Shown here one piece after another: positions 56,639 through 64,000 of a DNA stretch of 64,000 bases. The stretch comes from Polytrichum commune (lineage: Eukaryota; Streptophyta; Polytrichopsida; Polytrichales; Polytrichaceae): positions 69,519,554-69,583,553 of the forward strand of contig OX485803.1 in the NCBI GenBank assembly GCA_950295325.1, in the 5' to 3' direction. Below the pieces are notes generated by a model that had not been told where the DNA came from, did no database searches, and worked only from the letters and a program-made list of their open reading frames with translations. The stretch's first letter is position 1; each line of letters opens with the position of its first letter. The position numbers were made by a program, and so were the translations under genes.

Positions 56639-59600
56639 ATGTCGTCGAGTGTTCAACCAAGTTGCGATGACGATGCAGGAAACGTTACCGAGAGCATCGA
56701 CTTGGAGAGACAAGATTCAACACGCATTAACGAAGGGCGTGATGATGCACAACGACCAATTAGCGAAGGGCAGGGTTCTGAAGACGAAGCTGCTTGGCGA
56801 GCTTGTTATGTGGGATTGAAGGCAAATCAATCCTTCTGGACACCCTACCATCGCAGCTCAGCCGAGTGGGCTTTCTTCCGATTGAAGGGAGAGGATATGA
56901 GCATTAACGTGAGAGAGAGACACAAAAACTGAGGTGTTGGGTTTGTCACCCAATTGAAGCAGAATCGAGTAACTCAAGTGGTAGGGGCACTCGCTCAAGG
57001 AAGGGGATTCTCCAGTATAACCCTGCTCATGGGATCACGAGCATGAAGACCCACGTCGAGAATGAGCATGCGGAGGAGTTCGCTCGATATGTGCGAGAAT
57101 CGAAGGCTGACGAAGGAGAGACTGCTCGGCAGAAAACCAAAAAGCGCAAAGGAGCACCACCGTCATCCATCACAGCATACTTCGGTAACACTAAACCCTA
57201 TGCAAAGAATGATGTGCAGCAACATCGATTTATTGAAGACCTTGTCTTGTTTATTGCCAAGGGTTATGAATCATTGTGGATAGTTGAATCGGCTTGGTTG
57301 CGGCGACTTATGATGCGCCGTGACCCAAAGGTGGTCTGTCCAAGTCGCAAGCAACTTGTCCGCGAGCATATACCTGCGATGTTAGAGAAGACGATGGACC
57401 GCTATGTATTACCTCTGATTAGTAGTTGCCAGACTGCTAGCATCACATTCGACTTGTGGATGTCTCGAACCGGTTGGGATACATTCGCGTTGGTTGTGAA
57501 CTTTATTGACGATTGTTGGGTGCCTCGCCATGTGACCGTGGGACTCTTCGAAGCACAAGATACAAGTGGATCTGCTTTGGCCGAAATTGTGAAGCCTTTA
57601 CTGGATGAATTTAAACTGACAGACAAGATTGTAGCTTGTGTAAAAGACGAGGGTGCCAATTTGGCAACGCTTGAGCGTGCTCTACAACTTACAGTTTCTT
57701 GTGACATTCTAGGGTTAGCTAAACCTTTTTCATCTGCCTGCTTTGGTCACATTATGTCCAAGGTCTGCCATTATGCTACCAATGACGAGCAAATGTGCAA
57801 GGGTATGAAGGAAGTGTCATTGAAGAATGCCCAGAAATCATTGCAGGCTTGCATCACTTGGACGAAGAAGTCGGGTAAGGGCCGTCAGGAGTGGGATAAA
57901 GCTTGCATCGATGTTGGGTTGCCTACCAGGAAGTTGAAAACACCTGTGAAGACTAGATTTGCCTCTAAAGTTGTGTTGTTCCAGGAGACCCAAGAGTATG
58001 CGGACGCCATCAGCATTTGCTACAGAAGGCAGTCTTTGAAGTTGCAAGCTCGCGTACCGAGCGGGATGACGTGGGCTACAGCAAGAACCGTCACTCAAAC
58101 CCTCAACCCAGTTGTGCAACAATGTGTGCTTAATCAAACTCGTGGATATTGGTTGCTTTCAGATGCACTAGCTGTTGCCTTCCGCATGTCTATCGAGTTG
58201 CAGGGAGTGCATGAACAGAGGTCACGTGTAGTTCCCCCTCTTCAGGTGGGTAAGAAAATCATTTTCGCACCACTTGTTTGTCAAGAAGTAAGGGCCGTGA
58301 TGATAAGTTAGCTCCACTTCTGAATGTTTTGAAGTCAATCAGCCCTCCTCACTGCACAGTGCACATCCACTGATTTTGCAGAAACAACATGAAGAACATT
58401 CTAAATAACAACAAGGTGATTTTAGTATCATATATACTATGTCTCTGAGACCTTATTACTTCGATGCACATTCTAAGATCTGGGTCACTCTTCCTAACTA
58501 CCTAATCAAAATTGTCGGACAAAGCCAAAATAATTTGAAGCCAGGCCTGTCCTTGACAGAGAAGGAATTGAAAAGAAAGGTTGAATTTAATGGCTTTCAA
58601 AACAGGATGCAATGGGTTCTACTTGGAAATCGTGTCAGATAAATGGCATCTGATGGTTTCTCACCAGGATTCCAATCAGCAAATTAATAACCACCAAATG
58701 GTATCTATACACAACTTGTCTCTTGGTTGTAATTAAGGTCTGTGTTATCTACAGTGATGTAATTTGAGATTTCATCATCCACCAGTCTACCGTAATTAGA
58801 AAGCACATCTCAAGTAGGTTATGTCAATTTAGATGGAAGACAATGGATCACTGACCACACTTTTAAAGTTCCAAGGTTATACTAGGTACTCTTTCAAATA
58901 CAGTTAATTCTTTGTCTAGATAAAAAGACGTTGACAAGGGATTCACTATTTCCAGCAGTACTAATGTAGTGATGAGGAAATTAGGAGTAATTTGACATTA
59001 CTAATGTTCCTCTGCTGAATATTAGTGATGTCTAATTAGGAGCTGCTAATTTAGTTAATTGAAAAAATATCCAGCTCCTAATTTGACATCCTAATTAGGA
59101 GTAATTTGACATTACTAATGTTCCTCTGCTGAATCACACAAACATTGTGTGGATTCCCCTTGATCCAAAACAACACAAAGTAGTTTACTGGACACAAAAC
59201 TGTGTTGTAGAATCTAACTCACCTTCCAGAAAGCCTCTGTGAAGAACTATTTACAGGTTCTTTTGACATACTGAGCCGTCTGGTTCTACGATCCTGATCT
59301 TTATCCACTCTCATTGCAGCCACCTCCTTTTCCATAACTATTACTTCTTTGCGCATTTTCTTTGCCTCAACCTCCATAGCTTTACTGAGGGTGTCCACTT
59401 TCTTCAGGTGGGTGACTTCGAGTCTAAGATTGAAATTCTGAAGGCGAGGATGGCGAAGACAACTGTGGATGTCATGAAGCCGTTTCTCCGATTTTCTCTA
59501 CAATTTGTGGCAGACCAAGCTCACAATATGTTGTCCTTGATGTTGGACCCTCGATTTAAGGGGCCGGAGTACGTGATTGACTACGTGGGAGTTGCCAAAG

Positions 59601-60172
59601 CGAAGCAAGTGGTGGAGGAGTATGACAAGAAAATTTTGATTCCTTACCTTGTGAAGGTGCACAAGTTCTTGAACCCTGGTGGGTCCCCAACCACAACTCT
59701 TGATCATGCTCCGTCAAATATTCTATTTGGTGCTCCAGCGTTTGCTAAAGAAGCTTGCAAGGGCATTCTCATTGCGGAGCTGTCACTTTTCCGGCGTCTC
59801 ACTATAGTGCATCAAGAAGCGGAGGAACCTCTGACGTGGTGGAAGCTCAATACATCGCGTTTCCCTTTAGTTTCTTTTCTTGCACGTCAGATTTTGGCTA
59901 TTCCAGGGTCACAGATTGAAACGGAGCGGATTTTTAGCATTGCAGGTGTGCTTACAAGTCTGCGTTGTTGCCGCCTTGGTTTAAATAATTTGGATAGCTT
60001 GATCATGATCAACAAGAATTGGCCTGATGATTCAAGACATGAATGTGAGGTCACTGAGGTGGTCAAAGATGTCAAGGATTATTTTGCCAAGGAGATGGAA
60101 ATAGTTGACGAAGCTGAAGATGAGATTGAGGAAGCTGGTTACTTTGAAGAGCAGGTTGAAGATGAGGAGTAG
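56639..60172 (+). CDS. hAT transposase with BED zinc finger (frameshifted N-terminus)
   Basis: The first ATG is at 56639. This frame ends at 56932 in the middle of a BED finger (SAEWAFFRLK); the finger continues one frame over as CWVC and later HVENEH, giving Cx2C...Hx4H. So one small insertion or deletion near 56930 breaks it. From an ATG at 57043 the rest is open to 58245 and, after an intron (58246-59407), from 59408 to 60172. Visible hAT features are Asp in TFDLWMSRTGWD, Asp in ACVKDEGANL and the C-terminal dimerisation region SQIETERIFSIAGVLTSL with WWK upstream. The enzyme would cut and rejoin the element ends in the nucleus. Without the finger, terminal-repeat binding is doubtful. The acidic C-terminus (EEAGYFEEQVEDEE) is unremarkable for the family. 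Confidence 0.85.
58246..59407 (+). other. Intron of the hAT transposase gene, bordered by a 13-bp direct repeat
   Basis: Reading CAG|gtgggtaaga and tttcttcag|GTGGGTGAC, the splice joins codons in phase 0 and restores the protein. The 13 bases TCTTCAGGTGGGT occur at both ends, so the insert looks like a duplication-flanked insertion. A 41-bp repeat lies twice inside (58980-59020 and 59094-59134). Confidence 0.75.
59223..59407 (-). pseudogene. Antisense exon-like coiled-coil fragment within the hAT intron
   Basis: On - a 62-codon open stretch encodes a heptad-like peptide (KVDTLSKAMEVEAKKMRKEV, then MEKEVAAMRVDKDQDRR) followed by a Ser/Arg-rich end. It stops at TGA, or at a good donor GGAAG|gtgagt at 59222. 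The text recalls the C-terminal coiled coil of plant microtubule-associated MAP70 proteins; this is recollection, not a search. It may be a captured host exon. Confidence 0.45.
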
Positions 60173-60915
60173 GAATTGTAAGCTGATTAGATTGAATAGC
60201 AGGCTGATTATTTAGGACTAAATTTGATTACGAAGGGCATGACGATGCTTTGTGATGCTTTGTGATGCACATGAAAATGATGCTGTTGTTTGTGCAAAGG
60301 AAATTCCTGCTGTATATCTTTGATGGGTTCATGTGACCTGTCTGAATGTATTACGAAAAATGCTTTGTGAAGCCTGTGGCCTATAGCTCAATTGTCTGCC
60401 TGTAGCTCAATTGTCTGTCTGAATGTATTACGAGAAAGGTTTTGTGAAGCCTGTGGCCTGCTAGCATCTTGGTGGCCTATTGAGTACAACTACAAACCAG
60501 CGTCACCAAGCCTATTACTACTCACGGCTCTGGATTATTCAGAAATTCTTGAAGGGGCAGGTAATCCATGAAAAAAATGCCTGACCACACCGTGGAATTG
60601 TTTACAGAGACTGTTCTGTAATGGTGTACATAAGTGGTTTACCAATCAATACTCTCACCGAATCAATACTCTCAGTGGGGTAAAACATATCCGACCCGTG
60701 TTCATATATGTCTGGTATCATATCTTATAATATTGAGCTTCTTATGCTCTTTGGAATTTCCCCAAAATTACATTATTCATATCATTACTGTATTTGCAAA
60801 AATGCATTGTTTGTAATACCATGGATCCAACTAATCCTAGTTTCTAAGGAATCTTTATTACTTAGAACCGACTGGTATGTCCAATTTTAGATAACAAACC
60901 AACACTGATTCAAAC

Positions 60916-61151
60916 ATGTAACTTCCACATATTACCATAGTTGCTATTTAGTGTTTGAGTTTACATTTAATGTTACTTACTTTCATAGGGTTGCCTGGTC
61001 TGTATGTCGCAGTACATAAAGGCACACTTCACATCCTCTAATGGCACTGCGGGGCTAGCTTATCCGACGACGCATCTCGCAAGGACATTTCCTGCAATTT
61101 CGTCCGCTATTTGGTGGAGTTGTGTCGCATTGTTCACATATGCCTCGATGC
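60916..61151 (+). pseudogene. Flank repeat followed by coding-like fragment
   Basis: 60916-60990 continues the repeat seen at 6121-6205. From about 61020 a coding-like stretch begins; if the MITE at 61152 and one 8-bp copy are removed, the frame reads SLSDDASRKDISCN, VELCRIVHICLDA and on into LESKRPRARRDLHAF beyond the MITE. The family is not recognised. Confidence 0.35.
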
Positions 61152-61843
61152 CAGGGCTGATTTTTCACAAAGTTTTTGCCCGTCCACGTTCAAAAACCTT
61201 GAATTGAAAGGCAAAAAAATTGCAACCCGTCTCCAAACCGGTAATTACTAAACCAACCCGTCCATGGAAATGTTAAAGTTAAAACAACCCGTCTCAAAAC
61301 CGGTTTGAAAACGATAATACCCGTCCCGCAAGAGTCTCTTACAATGTTGGTAAAAAATTAGAAAGAAAAGAAAAACAAACAAAAAACAAAAATACCAAAA
61401 GATGTCAACATGTGAATGGTTGCACTTGGAAACAATAGGATGATTCTTGACAAATTATGACTTCAATGTTCGTCAGTTATTTGTCTTTTGCTGTCGATTC
61501 TCATCTTTCTAGTACACCCCATTCTAAATTTTGTGGTTGATGAATTAATGTATGCAGGTGAATCAAGCACTTCAAGATTGATATATTGATTGGGTATTAG
61601 TGGTTTGATTGCATTATGCTTATATTCACATGTCATCATATATGATATAATGTAACTGATATTTATAGTATTTATTTTTTTGGAAAGAATTGTCAAACAA
61701 ATTGTTATTTTTAGAACCCATCCAAAGTGAATTTGACACGTCCAAAAACCGGTTCATTTTCTAAGAACGTGTCCACTGGAATTGTTTCTTTTTTATGAAC
61801 ATGTCTCTGGACATGTTAGGGACCTTGTGAAAAATCACCACTG
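61152..61843. mobile_element. hAT-type MITE, 692 bp, within coding-like sequence
   Basis: Ends CAGGGCTGATTTTTCACAA and CAGTGGTGATTTTTCACAA (inverted) match well. The 8-bp target duplication CTCGATGC is exact (61144-61151 and 61844-61851). The interior has 'cccgtc' and 'aaccggt' motifs and no gene. Confidence 0.9.
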
Positions 61844-61851
61844 CTCGATGC

Positions 61852-62460
61852 GACTCAGGGTTTAGAGTCCAAGCGGCCGCGTGCACGCAGAGACTTACAC
61901 GCTTTTCGTGGAGAAGTCCTCAGAAAATGATTTGAAGGTCTATCTTGGATTAGAAATCGACATTTCAGCGACGATGCCTATGGGAAGTGGTGTTTGGTGG
62001 ATGCGTCGGCTTCCAGCTTACTGAAAGTCATCACGCAGGAGCATTTCTTGTTGCCACTGCCATCCATCCCAAAAAGAGCATGAAGACAGATGAGGCGAAT
62101 CTGAAACGTGAGGAGTTAGCTTCGTTGGTTGCAAATTGGAGGGCCGAATTTAATCTGGATGCGAGTAAGCTCGACGACAGCCAATTCACCCTCTTTCTAG
62201 AAGCCACTGGATCTTCAGGTTACAAGGAGCTTTGCGACCTCAAAGACGATTCCAAGCATTTGAAAGAATCGCAAGCGGACAAAACATATGACCTGAATAA
62301 TTTGGTCAGCGAACAACAGCAGCTGGCCCTCGGCAAATTCGAGAAGGCATTGTCTGCTTACCTTTAGTCGGAATTTCACTGGGAGGAGAATTTGCTCTCA
62401 GACACTGGCAACCTCCAGGGCGTGGAACAGAGGTGAGAACACTGTCCTGAATATCGGCTC
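61852..62460 (+). pseudogene. Coding-like fragment of unknown family
   Basis: Three frames take turns: one before 61980 (TYTLFVEKSSENDLKVYLGL), a second at about 61970-62075 (GKWCLVDASASSLLKVITQE), and a third at about 62030-62364 (KREELASLVANWRAEFNLDA, LALGKFEKALSAYL). After a TAG at 62365 the third frame continues to a possible donor near 62434 (CAGAG|gtgaga). The mixture suggests a decayed or heavily spliced gene. Function unknown. Confidence 0.4.
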
Positions 62461-62569
62461 GTCGTTAGGAGGCCGTTGCAATCATTACAGTGATTCGCCG
62501 TTGAGGGACGTATAAGTTAAGACACCGGTTATCAGAGCCCAACATTTTCCTTTTTAATTACACCCATAC

Positions 62570-62770
62570 CCAGACCATGCCCATCAGCAGTGACCCATGC
62601 CCACCCATTATAATATCAAACCCATGCCCACCCATGAACAATAATATCGCAGTCATGCCCACCCATGCCCACCCCTGAACAATAATATCGCAGCCATGCC
62701 CACCCATGCCCACCCATGAACAATAATATTGCACCCATGCCCACCCAAAACCCATGGGCATGGGTGGATA
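62570..62770. repeat. Minisatellite based on CCCATGCCCACC, with a 41-bp higher unit
   Basis: The short block 'catgcccaccc' recurs many times. A 41-bp unit containing 'aacaataatatcgcag' starts at 62637, 62678 and 62719. Frames rich in Gly-Trp-Ala on - reflect the repeat only. Confidence 0.85.
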
Positions 62771-63139
62771 TGGGCACCCAATGTAGGGCTCTGCTGGTTA
62801 TGGTATTTTTGCCTGCTGCGTTTCGAAGTAACAAAGCTGCGAATCATGCCTTGTGGAAGTACTCACATTCATTGTCAAATTTTCAAAGCCTTCACAGCCT
62901 AAGGAGGTCCCGAGTGTGCACACCAACCGTGAAGATGCGAAGTTTGAATGGGGTGAGTGGTGCTGGAAGCATGTCGTGGGGTCCGTAATCAGAAGTCTGC
63001 TTTCAATACATTGAAACTTCTAGTATAATAAGAAATGTGTAATCTGGAAGTATGACCAAATCGTAGTATTGCAAGCCTAAAATCTGATCTAGAGGAAGAC
63101 ATATTCCACATGATGAGAAACGTCTTCGCGAGATTGACA

Positions 63140-63680
63140 AATTTAAGTTCCCCAAGGGTTCGATTTCCGAAAGTTACGTGAGTTTACCCTTCAAGTTTGC
63201 CTTGGTTATCGTCATAATAATGATTCGAGGTTGGCACACCCTGGAAGGGCATTTTTGAGGGAACTCATGTTCAAATCGTCTCAGGAGCCTATCCTCGACG
63301 GCGAGAATGCCTTAACCCCAGGGCAGTATGGAAAGGTGCAAATTGACGAGACTGAAGGTGCCTACTGCAGCTTTGAGCAAGAGCTTTCTGCTCTGTGCAC
63401 TGGTAAATAAGCAACAGCTCGAGCACAACTGAGTCATCTCTGGTTCTGAGATCAGTTTATGGAAGTCGAAAGATAAAATGTTTTACGTCGGTAATACCTG
63501 TAAATTGTTCATTCATTTGGCTAAGGGCAGTGGCTTGGGACTGATACTCTACGGAGAAATGTGTATACTTGAAGGTTCAGGTGCCAAACCCTATCAATTA
63601 CAGGTGACGTATTTACCTCAGGAAGGAGTTTCTAGGGTGATATTGCTACAGACGGCACCGTCATATGCAATTCTTTCCTA
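63140..63680 (+). pseudogene. Further coding-like fragments at the right edge
   Basis: Short open stretches have protein-like composition: RLREIDKFKFPKGSISESYV near 63120-63190, ELMFKSSQEPILDGENALTP up to a TAA near 63409, and KLFIHLAKGSGLGLILYGEM near 63500-63560 ending at 63681. They lie in different frames and may be exons or decayed pieces of the gene represented at 61852. No domain recognised. Confidence 0.3.
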
Positions 63681-63681
63681 A

Positions 63682-64000
63682 TACCACTCTTCATAAGTTG
63701 CAAGAAGTGGCAGACATCTCAAAGGACTACAGTAGTCCCTCTCTGATGGAACTAAACAAGTGCCACGGAGGGGTTGACCAAGATACCACATTTAGAACTT
63801 AATACTTGTAATTATTCGAGGCCATTCGTAAGTGTCGATTCCCCGTGTTGGAAAGTGAGATTTGTGGAAAATAGTCAAATCTTCTACCTGTGCACTGTAC
63901 GTATGTGATGAAAGCAGAGCGAGATCCAATTTCAGTCCAATATGTCCACAGGGAATCTCAGAACTGAGAAGATCGTTCCTGCACTGCTTGATTAGAAGTT
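63682..64000. other. Right edge, nothing supported
   Basis: No feature could be supported in the last 320 bp. Confidence 0.4.

Larger units (their letters stand above)
56114..60907. mobile_element. Complete hAT transposon, 4,794 bp
   Basis: Terminal inverted repeats CAGTGTTGGTCTGTTAT (56114-56130) and CAGTGTTGGTTTGTTAT (60891-60907, inverted) differ at one position. The 8-bp target duplication ATTCAAAC is exact (56106-56113 and 60908-60915). The flanks join into a repeat whose uninterrupted relative lies at 6121-6205 inside the Harbinger element. The element encodes a BED-finger hAT transposase on +. The exact duplication suggests a recent insertion. Confidence 0.92.

Noticed and set aside
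62558-62847. Gly/Trp/Ala-rich frames on -
   Set aside because: They translate the CCCATGCCCACC minisatellite; no start context or domain.

Overview
The window looks like nuclear DNA of a non-seed land plant, most likely a moss. The main reason is one gene that fuses a protein kinase, an NB-ARC ATPase and leucine-rich repeats; this kinase-NLR architecture is known mainly from bryophytes. The sequence is AT-rich and intron-containing, has plant-type splice sites, and carries very few host genes among many DNA transposons. The species is an inference; no marker gene settles it. A moss relative or a charophyte alga is not excluded.

Layout. 1-2253: dispersed repeats leading into a tandem array of about 157 bp units. 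2256-8970: the same array, interrupted by a non-autonomous pogo-like element (2256-3457) and a complete 4.8 kb PIF/Harbinger element (3623-8422) with a Myb/SANT-like gene and a convergent transposase broken by one stop. 9061-10358: a non-autonomous Harbinger-type element. 11406-17469: a 6.06 kb Mutator-like element with a decayed SWIM-type transposase, an unidentified companion gene on the other strand, three copies of a GTTAAC-centred palindrome between them, and a 14-bp minisatellite in one terminus. 17948-19440: repeats matching the left end of the window. 20844-21235: a small unidentified spliced gene.

25116-34046: the kinase-NB-ARC-LRR gene. Its three exons join in phase 0, and the last carries about 80 LRRs of 24 residues, each encoded by a 72-bp unit. 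The array contains a nearly identical 1.5 kb block repeated at an offset of exactly 1,872 bp (26 units) and ends in about 480 bp of decayed repeats with several stop codons. This gene is the most notable system in the window: probably an intracellular immune receptor whose recognition surface is being enlarged and reshuffled by repeat recombination.

36383-39328: an element with terminal inverted repeats of about 400 bp. 41674-43598: a 5'-truncated LINE with a 13-bp target duplication and two hairpins in its 3' region. 43846-45585: two small DNA elements. 46557-47578: a host gene resembling plant SICKLE (RNA processing). 51089-55951: a cluster of MITEs and foldback repeats, several with exact target duplications. 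56114-60907: a complete hAT element with an exact 8-bp target duplication; its transposase gene has one intron whose ends carry a 13-bp direct repeat, and the intron holds an antisense exon-like coiled-coil segment. 61000-63700: coding-like fragments of unknown identity, one interrupted by a hAT-type MITE.

Element ends were set by matching terminal inverted repeats and target duplications by eye. No database search was possible, so all names rest on motif recognition.
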